This document shows positions 34,907 to 43,220 of a stretch of 64,000 nucleotides of DNA, one piece after another (position 1 is the stretch's first letter; every line of letters begins with the position of its first letter). The DNA lies in the NCBI RefSeq assembly GCF_003058195.1, contig NZ_QBUH01000002.1, positions 558,001-622,000 of the forward strand. Reading direction: 5' to 3'. The notes under the pieces are model-generated. The model was not told the origin of the DNA. It was given only the letters and a program-made list of their open reading frames with translations, and ran no database searches. A program made the translations under genes and the position numbers. The stretch comes from Elizabethkingia sp. YR214 (GTDB lineage Bacteria > Bacteroidota > Bacteroidia > Flavobacteriales > Weeksellaceae).

Positions 34907-35407
34907 TTAATGTTTAAAGATTACTTTAGGCATTCCGATTTCACCATACATCAGGGCTTTTACCAAAGGCTTCAGACAACTTGTTGCCAGCATGTAAAGC
35001 GCAGGAGGCATATCCGGTCTTGCACGTACTACAACCTTATGTCCGGTAAAAGGAATTAAATCAGCTTTTAGTAGGTTATCCTTCCACAGATCCTCTTCAA
35101 CCGAATTTATATCCTTAAAATCAAAATAAGCAGCATTGTTATGAAATTTTTCAGCAAGCACCATGTAAACCCAAGGCGGGATAATAGCATCTGCCGAGCA
35201 AACTATAGCTACAGCCTTCCCTTTGAAGTTAGTAAAATCAATCTGAGACATCGAGCTTCTGAATTCTTTTTCTTTCACGATCATCTCCATGTAAAGATAA
35301 TCTTTAATATCGAATTCAATGATCTCGATATCCGGCTTATAATCAATTAAATCAAATGCTATGATTCCTGATGCTTCAACCTTGTTTACAAAAATATCCC
35401 TTGTCAT
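34907..35407 (-). CDS. DUF2480 family protein
   Basis: This 166-residue soluble protein matches the Bacteroidota-specific DUF2480 family along its length: IIAFDLIDYKP near the start, FKGKAVAIVCSADAIIPPW in the middle and the KVVVRARPDMPPALYMLAT end. It contains conserved Cys residues in VCSADA and LATSCLKPL. No function has been assigned. It sits 51 bases downstream of superoxide dismutase on the same strand, so a shared transcript is likely. Confidence 0.85.
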   Translation of the reverse strand: MTRDIFVNKVEASGIIAFDLIDYKPDIEIIEFDIKDYLYMEMIVKEKEFRSSMSQIDFTNFKGKAVAIVCSADAIIPPWVYMVLAEKFHNNAAYFDFKDINSVEEDLWKDNLLKADLIPFTGHKVVVRARPDMPPALYMLATSCLKPLVKALMYGEIGMPKVIFKH

Positions 35408-35458
35408 TCTAAAATTTTACTGATCTTGCCAATTATTCCGGCCAATACTGCTTTTCTA

Positions 35459-36085
35459 CTATTTAGTTTCTGCAAGTGCAGCTTCGTAATTTTCTTCTAC
35501 AGCTTCCCAATTCAGAACAGACCAGAAAGCATCCAGATAGTCAGCTCTCTTATTCTGATATTTCAGGTAATAAGCATGTTCCCATACATCTACTCCCAAA
35601 ATAGGAAAACCTCTGCTTACCAATTGTGTATCCATTAACGGATTATCCTGGTTGGCTGTTCCTGTAATTCCTAAAGAACCGTTATACTTCACAAATAACC
35701 ATGACCAACCGGACCCAAATTGTCCCAAGCCAACTCTTTTTATTTCCTCTTTAAGAGCATCCATACTGCCAAAAGTCAATTTGATCGCTTCTGCCAATTT
35801 CCCTGTAGGTTCAGTTTTAGGAGCTGGAGATAGAATACTCCAGAACAAAAGGTGATTATAATGTCCTCCGCCATTGTTTCTTGTAGCAGGGCTGTATTTA
35901 CTAATTTCCGGTAAGATTTCTTTCAGGCTTTTTCCTTCTGCATCACTACCTTCAAGAGCTTTATTCAGATTGTCTACATAAGCCTGATGGTGACGCTGAT
36001 GATGAATTTTCATTGTTTCACTGTCGAAATGAGGCTCTAAAGCATCATATGCATATGGAAGTTCTGGTAACTGAAATGTACTCAT
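35459..36085 (-). CDS. Superoxide dismutase [Fe/Mn]
   Basis: This 208-residue Fe/Mn superoxide dismutase has N-terminal FQLPELPYAYDALEPHFD and the metal ligands expected in MKIHHQRHHQ (first His), NNGGGHYNHLLFW (second His) and DVWEHAYY (Asp and third His). It converts superoxide to hydrogen peroxide and oxygen in the cytoplasm; there is no signal peptide. Metal preference is not decided here. It is divergent from a SufR-like regulator, and an 11-bp inverted repeat lies in its promoter region, matching a site before the regulator gene. Confidence 0.92.
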   Translation of the reverse strand: MSTFQLPELPYAYDALEPHFDSETMKIHHQRHHQAYVDNLNKALEGSDAEGKSLKEILPEISKYSPATRNNGGGHYNHLLFWSILSPAPKTEPTGKLAEAIKLTFGSMDALKEEIKRVGLGQFGSGWSWLFVKYNGSLGITGTANQDNPLMDTQLVSRGFPILGVDVWEHAYYLKYQNKRADYLDAFWSVLNWEAVEENYEAALAETK

Positions 36086-36138
36086 AACATTGTTTTTTTG
36101 TTGTTATTAATCTGAGGCAAAGTAAAAGAAGAAAAACA

Positions 36139-36164
36139 ATAAAACAACTAAAAAGTTGTTTTAT
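36139..36164. promoter_or_regulatory. Operator-like inverted repeat, SOD side
   Basis: Perfect 11-bp arms ATAAAACAACT / AGTTGTTTTAT with an AAAA spacer lie 54 bases upstream of the SOD start. The left arm recurs exactly at 36259-36269 in front of the regulator gene, which suggests one regulator binding both. Confidence 0.6.
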
Positions 36165-36238
36165 TAAATAAAATAAAACAATTTACAATATCTATCAATA
36201 TCCTGTATCAAACATAAAAGCTAATAAATAGAAACTAC

Positions 36239-36277
36239 TACCTTTGTAGGTAATAAAAATAAAACAACTAAATGTTG
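36239..36277 (+). promoter_or_regulatory. Promoter and operator of SufR-like regulator
   Basis: TACCTTTG at 36239-36246 matches the TAnnTTTG -7 element. Just downstream, ATAAAACAACT (36259-36269) followed by TGTTG (36273-36277) repeats the SOD-side site with a degenerate right arm, in the leader between the predicted start point and the ATG. This fits autorepression. Confidence 0.55.
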
Positions 36278-36281
36278 CTAA

Positions 36282-36905
36282 ATGAAAAAGAATCCGACAG
36301 ATAAAATATTAATGCTTCTAAAGATGAGAGGAGAAGCAACTGCTCTTGTTATTGCGGAAGAATTAGCCATTACTAAGGAAGGTGCCCGAAAGCATCTTCT
36401 GAACCTTTCTGCAGACGGACTTATAGAAGCAACTGTGCAAAGCGGGGGAGTAGGCCGACCTTCTGTCAGTTATTCTCTCACCGAAAAAGGAGTAGCCAGA
36501 TTTCCGGACAGCCATGCCGATATTACAGTACAACTGCTAAAATCAGTAAAAAGTCTGTTAGGAGAAAATGCATTGAATCTTCTTATTGGTGACAGAGAGG
36601 CAATTGTTTATCAGAAATACAATAAAGCCCTAACAGGAGCTGAAACGTTGGATCAGAAACTAAAAATACTGAGCCAGAAGCGTTCCGAAGAAGGCTATAT
36701 GGCGGAGTGGAAGAAAGATGATGATACTTATTATCTTACGGAAAACCATTGCCCAATTTGTGCAGCAGCAACAGAATGTCAGGGGTTTTGCCGCTCGGAA
36801 CTGAATAACTTCAGACAATTATTGGGTCCTGAATATAGCATAGAGAGGACAGAATATATACTAGACAGTGGTAAACGCTGTACTTATAAAATCGAGAAAA
36901 TATAA
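36282..36905 (+). CDS. SufR-like winged-helix regulator with Cys cluster
   Basis: This 207-residue transcription factor has an N-terminal winged helix (about 5-70, ILMLLKMRGEATALVIAEEL and KEGARKHLLNLSADGLI, then the wing GGVGRPSVSY). The C-terminal part carries Cys157, Cys160, Cys166 and Cys170 (NHCPIC and ECQGFC), as in SufR-type regulators that bind an iron-sulphur cluster. Such proteins sense Fe-S or redox state. Divergence from SOD and the shared repeats support control of SOD and of itself. The direction (repression or activation) is inferred only from operator position. Confidence 0.82.
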   Translation: MKKNPTDKILMLLKMRGEATALVIAEELAITKEGARKHLLNLSADGLIEATVQSGGVGRPSVSYSLTEKGVARFPDSHADITVQLLKSVKSLLGENALNLLIGDREAIVYQKYNKALTGAETLDQKLKILSQKRSEEGYMAEWKKDDDTYYLTENHCPICAAATECQGFCRSELNNFRQLLGPEYSIERTEYILDSGKRCTYKIEKI

Positions 36906-36924
36906 CAATAACAAACCAGGCATA

Positions 36925-37581
36925 ATGATAATCTCCGAACTTATTTTGCAGACCAATAACTTGGCAGAAACCGAAAAATTTTATTCCAAAAACCTTCAAC
37001 TGGAGATGATCACAAAAACTGAATCTTCAGTTTCATTTCGTACCGGAGACTCTATGCTGACTTTTGAACAAAGTGAGCGGAAAGAAAATTTTAAATATCA
37101 TTTTGCATTTAATATTCCGGCCAATCAGCTGGAAGAAGCAATTATATGGGCATATAATAAGATTGAACTGATCAGAAATCCGGAAAGTCATCTTATCACA
37201 AATTTTGATAACTGGAAAGCTCAGGCAATTTATTTTTATGATAACAACGGAAATCTTGCTGAATTTATAGGCAGGGCAGACCTTGCCAATAATTCAGATA
37301 CCGAATTTTCATCTAAAAGTATACTAAACATTAGTGAAATTGGAATCGTTACTACCAATCCGTTGGATCTTGCCAATCAGATAACTCAACAAACAGGAGT
37401 CGATTATTTCGCTAAAGGTCCAAAGACAGAAGATTTTGTAGTCTTGGGAAATGATAATGGATTACTTATCATTGTAAGTTCTGAAAGGAATTGGTATCCT
37501 ACGGAAAATAAAGCGGAGCAACATAAAATAAAAGCAAGGATTATAACGGATCAAGCAGAGATCAGCTTCGAATTCAACTAA
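36925..37581 (+). CDS. VOC (glyoxalase/bleomycin-resistance) family protein
   Basis: This 218-residue protein is built of two beta-alpha-beta-beta-beta modules: MIISELILQTNNLAETEKFYSK opens the first and SEIGIVTTNPLDLANQITQQ the second. The N-terminal NLAETEKFYSKNL pattern and the FYDNNGNLAEFI end of module 1 are typical of vicinal oxygen chelate proteins. An upstream start at 36868 would overlap the regulator gene; the ATG at 36925, preceded by CCAGG, is preferred. Likely in an operon with the regulator. Reaction unknown. Confidence 0.8.
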   Translation: MIISELILQTNNLAETEKFYSKNLQLEMITKTESSVSFRTGDSMLTFEQSERKENFKYHFAFNIPANQLEEAIIWAYNKIELIRNPESHLITNFDNWKAQAIYFYDNNGNLAEFIGRADLANNSDTEFSSKSILNISEIGIVTTNPLDLANQITQQTGVDYFAKGPKTEDFVVLGNDNGLLIIVSSERNWYPTENKAEQHKIKARIITDQAEISFEFN

Positions 37582-37614
37582 TACTATAAAGTGTTATAAA
37601 TCAAAAAATTACTC

Positions 37615-37634
37615 TTGTAGTATTTCTACTACAA
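37615..37634 (+). terminator. Terminator after VOC gene
   Basis: Arms TTGTAGTA / TACTACAA with a TTTC loop are followed by TTTTAAAATT, 34 bases after the stop. It insulates the hcp promoter from read-through. Confidence 0.65.
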
Positions 37635-37659
37635 TTTTAAAATTAAACAAAAACTCTGG

Positions 37660-37689
37660 TTGTTGTTTCAAAAAGGTCATATAAATTTG
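37660..37689 (+). promoter_or_regulatory. Promoter of hcp (tssD)
   Basis: TTG at 37660-37662, 19 bases of spacer, and TAAATTTG at 37682-37689 together give the full Bacteroidota TTG-N19-TAnnTTTG pattern, 57 bases upstream of the hcp ATG. This is the clearest promoter in the window and fits the usual high expression of Hcp. Confidence 0.7.
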
Positions 37690-37746
37690 GTGTACCAAGA
37701 ATAAGGAAACACTAAAATATTTTTAACAATTAAATTCTTAGAAATC

Positions 37747-38154
37747 ATGGCTGCAAACAATTCAAGAGCTATCTTAAAATTCAACAACGGTACTGACCAA
37801 AAAGTATTAAAACTTAACTACAGCGTAGCACGTTCTACTGACGTTTCAGGTAGAGTGGCTTCTGATCCTTCTAACGCGATTATCAAAATCACTGTAGAAG
37901 CGACTGAGAAATCTGACATCATCGAATCTCTATTGAATGGTAAATACAAACCAACTTCTGGTGAAGTTACATTCAACAAATCTCATGAAGAAGGAACTCT
38001 TATCAAACTTAACTGGGAAAACGGATATGTAATCCAGCACGAGGTTGACTTTGATGCTATCGACAGCAATAACATGTTGGTGAGCTTCGTGATCAGTGCT
38101 GAGAAAATCACTTATGGTGGTGGTGCTTACGATGGTATCTGGCCAGGTAACTAA
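37747..38154 (+). CDS. tssD: Type VI secretion system tube protein TssD (Hcp)
   Basis: This 135-residue protein of the Bacteroidota TssD/Hcp family has the beta-barrel pattern RAILKFNNGTDQKVLKLNYS, SDPSNAIIKITVEATEK and the C-terminal VSFVISAEKITYGG. It stacks as hexameric rings to form the inner tube fired by the T6SS. Codons look biased to common ones compared with neighbours, consistent with high expression. It has its own promoter and is followed by a strong hairpin before vgrG, so most transcripts probably stop after hcp. Confidence 0.92.
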   Translation: MAANNSRAILKFNNGTDQKVLKLNYSVARSTDVSGRVASDPSNAIIKITVEATEKSDIIESLLNGKYKPTSGEVTFNKSHEEGTLIKLNWENGYVIQHEVDFDAIDSNNMLVSFVISAEKITYGGGAYDGIWPGN

Positions 38155-38183
38155 AATATAAATTCTGATATGAATTTTTAACT

Positions 38184-38211
38184 AATAGCGCATTGTTAGC
38201 AGTGCGCTATT
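38184..38211 (+). terminator. Terminator/attenuator between hcp and vgrG
   Basis: AATAGCGCA pairs with TGCGCTATT, and the stem continues inward through a G-U pair to a TTAG loop, giving about 12 bp. TTGCCTTTTTTTATTT follows. It would favour hcp-only transcripts with partial read-through to the effector genes. Confidence 0.8.
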
Positions 38212-38325
38212 TTGCCTTTTTTTATTTGAGTAAGAAAAATAACGCTTTAGACGTTATATATATATAAGGAGATAATTTTTATCCTGATTTATACCTACTT
38301 AACACAAACACCAAATGATACAATC

Positions 38326-40548
38326 ATGTTTAAGGAAGAAAATAACAAAAAGAATATCATATCATCTAATAGCTCAAAGGGAAAAGGAATTAATCCGGAT
38401 TTTCTAAAAGAAGGTATTGGAAAAGAAATAGCTGAAAAAGCAGGCGAACAATTATCACAAATAAATTCCAAAGTTGGAAAGACCTTAGGCAAAGCCGCCA
38501 GCGGAATCTCTGAAGCAGGTAATTATGCCAAAATGCTTGGTTCCAAAACAGCCTTACTAGGGGAGCAAACCAATAACTTATGGGGAAAACAACCTACATC
38601 AAAGATTCATAATGTAGAAGCTTTTCCTCAAAGTGCTATACAGGGAATTAACCGGGTCATAAAACTACTCGTTGTAATCAACGGTGAAGTTATCCAGAAT
38701 TTCAAACATTTTAAGCTCACTCAAAGTGCTTCCAAGCACCATACTTTCAGTCTTATGCTTCCTCATGATGCGGTGCAGGAGGCAGAAAGCTATCAACTGG
38801 AATTTGTCCAAAAATTTTTAGGAAAACGCCTTACAGTAGTTTTCAGGTACAAAGATGTCGAAGATGGGCCAGAAAGAACATTTGTAGGAGTTATCACAGA
38901 AGTAGGATTCAGTCAGGAAAAAGGCAGTCTTGGAGATATTGTAGTGGAAGGATCCAGCCCTACAGCTTTATTGGATGCAGCTCCACATACCCAAAGTTTT
39001 GGAGGTCCACAACCTATAAGCCTGAATAGTATTGCAGATTATGTTATAAAACAAGGAATTAATCCAGGGCTTTATGATTTTCGCATCGCTGCAAAATATG
39101 GAAATCTGGATTATAGTGCACAATACGAAGAAACGCACTATAACTACTTGTCCCGTATGGCCGAAGCCCATGGAGAACAGTTTTTTTATGACGGAGAAGT
39201 ACTACATTTTGGAGAGCTTCCACCACAAGAAAAACCCATTACCCTAAAATACGGCAGCAATATAAACGATATAAAAATAAAAATGAAGGCACAGCATGTA
39301 AACCCTTCATTTTATGGATACAACAGCAGTAAAAATGAGAAACTGACTACCGGAAAATCGGTAATAGATCATAAATCTGACATTGCTAAACGCGCTTATA
39401 ATATTTCCGAACAAACCTTTACAACACCGGCATTAAGGCTTGCTCCTATAAAAGCATCCACCTCTATGGATATCAATGCCTCTCAGAAGGGGACAGCAGG
39501 AAGCAAAGCCGTGGATGTATTTATAACATCCGGAACAACAACAGTTCCGTTTCTTTATCCTGGTTGTATTGCCAATATAGAAATGAGAAAATCCGGCAAA
39601 ACCGATACTTCTTATTTTACTAAGCTAATGATCACTGAGGTCTCACATGAAGTAGATGCCAGAGGCTATTACAATGGTTATTTCGAAGCTATTGCTGCTG
39701 ATACAGGTTTTATTCCAAGACCTGAATTTAAAATGCCAAAATCTGAAGCGCAGGTTGCAAAAGTAATTTCTAATACAGATCCCCTGAATCAAGGACGTGT
39801 ACAGGTTCAGTTCGACTGGCAGGAGGGTAGTGATACTACAAACTGGATCAGAGTAATGACACCAGATGCCGGAGGGAGCGACAAAGTAAGCAAAAACAGA
39901 GGCTTTATGTCTATCCCTGAAGTGGGAGACCAGGTAATGATAGGCTTCCAGCACCAGTTACCCGACAGACCTTTTGTAATGGGATCTATGTTCCATGGCC
40001 AAGTCGGCGGTGGCGGCGGTCAAGGAAACAATGTTAAAAGCTTGAGCAGTAAAAGTGGTAATAAACTTGAGCTACATGATGGGGAAGGTTCTGTATTCCT
40101 AACTGATAAAGGTGGTGCGAATATGAAATTCGATGGAGCCGGAAATGCAACAACTAATACCAATACTAACCACACCGTAAATGCAGGCAGTAATAGTGTT
40201 ATTAATGCTGGTGCTGCAAGTGCAATTAATGTAGGCGGTAAAGAAGGAGGAGGAGCAAACTCCATGCTGTCTATGAATAGCGCCGGAGAAATAACATTAG
40301 AATGTGATACCACTATTACTATAAAAACGGGAAGCAGCTCCATTACACTAACAACAGGGGGTGATATTACAATTGAAGGATTGAACATAAAAGTTATAGG
40401 AAGCGATACAACTGAGCTAGGAAAATCAGGAGCCAATCCGGGAATTAAAATAGATGCCGATATTAAAAGCAATGCTGCTAATATAAAATCTACATCTTCC
40501 GGCCCAACAAATATTACAGGTGCCGATGTAGAAATTAATAAAGGGTAA
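38326..40548 (+). CDS. vgrG: Type VI secretion spike protein VgrG (TssI)
   Basis: This 740-residue VgrG has a Bacteroidota-type Lys/Ser-rich N-terminal extension (about 1-110), a gp27-like region (VIKLLVVINGEVIQNFKHFK, YDFRIAAKYGNLDYSAQYEETHYNY), a gp5 OB-fold (about 470-570: VLKV-type SEAQVAKVISNTDPLNQGR, WIRVMTPDAGG, GFMSIPEVGDQVMIGFQ), a glycine hinge (GQVGGGGGQGNN) and a C-terminal repetitive beta-helix with NxGx repeats. It trimerises at the tube tip and carries the PAAR-like effector encoded downstream. There is no enzymatic C-terminal extension. Confidence 0.92.
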   Translation: MFKEENNKKNIISSNSSKGKGINPDFLKEGIGKEIAEKAGEQLSQINSKVGKTLGKAASGISEAGNYAKMLGSKTALLGEQTNNLWGKQPTSKIHNVEAFPQSAIQGINRVIKLLVVINGEVIQNFKHFKLTQSASKHHTFSLMLPHDAVQEAESYQLEFVQKFLGKRLTVVFRYKDVEDGPERTFVGVITEVGFSQEKGSLGDIVVEGSSPTALLDAAPHTQSFGGPQPISLNSIADYVIKQGINPGLYDFRIAAKYGNLDYSAQYEETHYNYLSRMAEAHGEQFFYDGEVLHFGELPPQEKPITLKYGSNINDIKIKMKAQHVNPSFYGYNSSKNEKLTTGKSVIDHKSDIAKRAYNISEQTFTTPALRLAPIKASTSMDINASQKGTAGSKAVDVFITSGTTTVPFLYPGCIANIEMRKSGKTDTSYFTKLMITEVSHEVDARGYYNGYFEAIAADTGFIPRPEFKMPKSEAQVAKVISNTDPLNQGRVQVQFDWQEGSDTTNWIRVMTPDAGGSDKVSKNRGFMSIPEVGDQVMIGFQHQLPDRPFVMGSMFHGQVGGGGGQGNNVKSLSSKSGNKLELHDGEGSVFLTDKGGANMKFDGAGNATTNTNTNHTVNAGSNSVINAGAASAINVGGKEGGGANSMLSMNSAGEITLECDTTITIKTGSSSITLTTGGDITIEGLNIKVIGSDTTELGKSGANPGIKIDADIKSNAANIKSTSSGPTNITGADVEINKG

Positions 40549-40550
40549 TT

Positions 40551-41393
40551 ATGCAAATTAATATCGAAAACAGAGGAGAATATCGGACATATGCTTTTAT
40601 AAGAGAAGAGCGCTATCAGTTTCAGGGTCTTCATAATGAAAATTATATTGAAGCCCAGTTAAAAGTAACCTTAGTCTCTTATGATAACAATATTCCTGTT
40701 TTTAGAATTGAAATGCCTTTTTATAAACAATCTAATAAAGATGGAATGTATAAATGGGTAGGAGATCTTTATGAGCTAAGAGGAGATATAATATGTACTC
40801 TAAATGAGGATGGGCAATTAGGTAATATCCAAAACCTGGAAGATATCCAGGAAAAATGGAAAGAAATAAAACCTAAGGTTATTCTAAAACACCGGGACGA
40901 AAAATATAGAGATTTTTTTATAAAAGGAGTAGAAGAGCTTCTGCAAGACGGTGATCGGCTGGCACATGCACTCCGCTTTACAATGCCTTACCAGCTTCTT
41001 TTTCCTGGTATTCATTTTAAAGAATTTAAAAAAAATCAAATTACAAATGGTTACCGTGAGCTGCCCAATTTTATTGCAACGAAAAACGTACCCATAATCA
41101 CGGAAGAGAAAATTTCAGAATTAGAAGATGGGAAATATCAAATCGATGTAAAGGGAAGCATTGATGAAAAAACATTTGAGCAAGATAAAGTAACAGCAAT
41201 GATACGCATTCTAAAAAATAGGCCACGCGTGCCTACACTTTTAGAGCTTAATTATATAGAGCGTTATCTTTTGGAAGAATGGCCCTGGTCCGAACAAAGC
41301 ATGTGTATGTCTTTGGCTCAGATTCCCGGTACATTATACAGAGAGGAAAAGAATATTTTAAAAGCAATTACTCATGACAATTCAGCTAATTGA
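40551..41393 (+). CDS. T6SS cargo-associated protein of unknown function (280 aa)
   Basis: This 280-residue soluble protein starts 2 bases after the vgrG stop. Its N-terminal half is beta-rich (FQGLHNENYIEAQLKVTLVSYD) and the rest is mixed with charged helices; no signal peptide, TM or catalytic motif is seen. Placement between vgrG and the PAAR-like effector suggests an effector adaptor/chaperone that loads the toxin on VgrG, as DUF4123 and DUF2169-type proteins do elsewhere, but I do not recognise either domain here. A structural spike component is the alternative. Confidence 0.65.
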   Translation: MQINIENRGEYRTYAFIREERYQFQGLHNENYIEAQLKVTLVSYDNNIPVFRIEMPFYKQSNKDGMYKWVGDLYELRGDIICTLNEDGQLGNIQNLEDIQEKWKEIKPKVILKHRDEKYRDFFIKGVEELLQDGDRLAHALRFTMPYQLLFPGIHFKEFKKNQITNGYRELPNFIATKNVPIITEEKISELEDGKYQIDVKGSIDEKTFEQDKVTAMIRILKNRPRVPTLLELNYIERYLLEEWPWSEQSMCMSLAQIPGTLYREEKNILKAITHDNSAN

Positions 41394-41649
41394 TATTGTA
41401 TTCCAAAACGACCGTTATTATCTTCTTTTTGACGATAATAATGCATTGGAAATTAGTACAAATACAAATGAATGGTATGTTTTTGCTGATGATGAATATC
41501 TATGTAACCTAACTGAGTGCAATATTTCTGAAGCTTTAAAGGTTCCGGGCAAAATTATTTTGGAAACCAAAATAAATCTGAACAAGCTCGAAAACCGTTT
41601 CAGGAAAATGAAAAGTGTGAAAATAACCTCAGATAAAATTAACACCTAA
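41374..41649 (+). CDS. Small hypothetical protein in T6SS cargo operon (91 aa)
   Basis: This 91-residue acidic/hydrophobic protein (MTIQLIDIVFQNDRYYLLF start, basic C-terminus KMKSVKITSDKI) overlaps the previous gene by 20 bases and ends 12 bases before the PAAR-like effector gene, so it is clearly part of the operon. The first two-thirds look like a small beta-sheet domain. It may be a co-adaptor with the 280-residue protein. No family recognised. Confidence 0.6.
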   Translation: MTIQLIDIVFQNDRYYLLFDDNNALEISTNTNEWYVFADDEYLCNLTECNISEALKVPGKIILETKINLNKLENRFRKMKSVKITSDKINT

Positions 41650-41661
41650 AACAATCGCATT

Positions 41662-43197
41662 ATGGCAAAAAAATATGTACCCGAAGGTGCTTTTTTAGCA
41701 TGCGACAAAGGAACCAGCCCTTCAACTCTGAGGGTAAGCAATAATAAAAACACAACAATATATGGAGTTCCCATGGCTTCGGAACTGGATTTTATTCCTT
41801 TCTTCAATATCAAGCCAATGGGACTTTGTACAAATCCTCTAAAATGGGCAACAGGAGTATCATGTCTTCCAACAATTGTTACCGGCTGGCAGCAACCAAA
41901 AGACGGTGTAAAAATAAATGGAAGCAGAATGCTCTTGGAAGATTCCTTTTGTGATTGTATTTTTGGAGGAAAGATTAATATATTTTTTGATCGCTCTGCA
42001 GCTGTACAGTTTGGTGTAGGTGAAGGTAAAATGCCAACCGATTATATAAAGGATGGTTTTGATTGGCTTGCGGAGCAGGAAAAACAAAGTAGAAAAGTAA
42101 GAGACCAGTTTCTACCAGACTGGATGAAGCCAGTAACAGGTGCTGTAGATTGGTTTAATGATCTAGGCTCAGGTTTGGTTGAAGGAGCAGTAAATGGTGT
42201 TGTTGGTTTAGGAGAAACTATTTATCAGGTTGGCCAGGATCCTATAGGAACTGGCGAGGCTTTATGGAAAATGGGATCGGATGCAGTAGGTTGGGCTAGT
42301 AAAGGTGAAAACTGGACCAATATGGCAAATGATTCCTGGAAGTGGGCCAGCAATGGTGATAATTGGGGAAAAGCTATATCCGATGGAGCACAATGGGTTC
42401 AAAAGAACCCAAGAGAATTAGGAAATGCTGTAGGTCAATTTATTCCGGATGCCGCTGCTGCTGTTTATTCAGGAGGTTCTTCTCTTGGGGTTTCAGCTGC
42501 AAAAGTAGCAGGTAAAGAAGCTTTAGAGGTAGGTGCTAAAACAGCACTGAAGGAAGGAGCAGAAGTTGCCGCTAAAAAAGGGGCAAAAGAAGCCGTAGAG
42601 GAAGGAGCGGAAAAAGCTGCTAAAGAAATTGCAGAAGAAGGAGGAGAAGCTGTTGCAAAGAAAACAGGAAGAGAACTAATCCAATCAATAGGTGATGATG
42701 CAGCGGATATTGCAAGAGTTGTAACAAGAACAACTGATGATATTCAGGATGATATTATAAGGCAAATTAAAAATGGAGAGTTGGAGCTTAGTAACTCTGC
42801 AAGGAAAGGGAACTTTGGTGAAATGGCTGCAGATAGAGATATGATGAATAAAGGATATGATCCGTTGCATGAAAGGTTAACAGATATCGATGCTCCTACT
42901 CATCAAGGCATTGATGGTGTATTTAAAGACCCTGGTCCACCACCAAAATATGTAGTCGTTGATGCTAAATATGGACAAGCTGGCCTAAATACTCTTGCTG
43001 ATGGAACACGACAAATGTCAGATGATTGGATCCAAGATAGGTTAGCTAATACAGTAAGTCGACAAGAAATGCGTCAAATGATGACCAATGGTTATGAAAG
43101 GGTTGTTGCTAAAGTAGATGAAGCAGGAAACATCACATACCGAAAAGTAAATACCGATGGCTATATTATCAGAGGTAAAGCTGGTAACTGGCCTTAA
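41662..43197 (+). CDS. PAAR-like (DUF4280) T6SS effector with C-terminal PoNe-type DNase domain
   Basis: This 511-residue polymorphic toxin has a PAAR-like DUF4280 domain (1-125; KYVPEGAFLACDKG and Cys pairs in MGLCTNP and SFCDCIFGG) that caps the VgrG spike. Next come a Trp/Gly-rich linker (about 130-270) and an Ala/Glu/Lys-rich helical repeat (about 275-345). The C-terminal nuclease domain (about 370-511) has PD-(D/E)XK residues Glu387 in FGEMAADRD, Asp418 in GIDGVF and Asp434-x-Lys436 in VVVDAKYG, then QMSDDWIQDRL. This tail matches PoNe DNase toxins, and the next gene encodes a matching immunity protein. It should degrade DNA in target bacteria. Confidence 0.85.
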   Translation: MAKKYVPEGAFLACDKGTSPSTLRVSNNKNTTIYGVPMASELDFIPFFNIKPMGLCTNPLKWATGVSCLPTIVTGWQQPKDGVKINGSRMLLEDSFCDCIFGGKINIFFDRSAAVQFGVGEGKMPTDYIKDGFDWLAEQEKQSRKVRDQFLPDWMKPVTGAVDWFNDLGSGLVEGAVNGVVGLGETIYQVGQDPIGTGEALWKMGSDAVGWASKGENWTNMANDSWKWASNGDNWGKAISDGAQWVQKNPRELGNAVGQFIPDAAAAVYSGGSSLGVSAAKVAGKEALEVGAKTALKEGAEVAAKKGAKEAVEEGAEKAAKEIAEEGGEAVAKKTGRELIQSIGDDAADIARVVTRTTDDIQDDIIRQIKNGELELSNSARKGNFGEMAADRDMMNKGYDPLHERLTDIDAPTHQGIDGVFKDPGPPPKYVVVDAKYGQAGLNTLADGTRQMSDDWIQDRLANTVSRQEMRQMMTNGYERVVAKVDEAGNITYRKVNTDGYIIRGKAGNWP

Positions 43198-43220
43198 AGT
43201 AACATACAATTTATTAAAAT

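Noticed and set aside
40020-40634. 204-codon minus-strand frame opposite the vgrG C-terminus
   Set aside because: It is the complement of the repetitive VgrG beta-helix; its Ser/Ile/Pro-rich translation is an artefact of that repeat.
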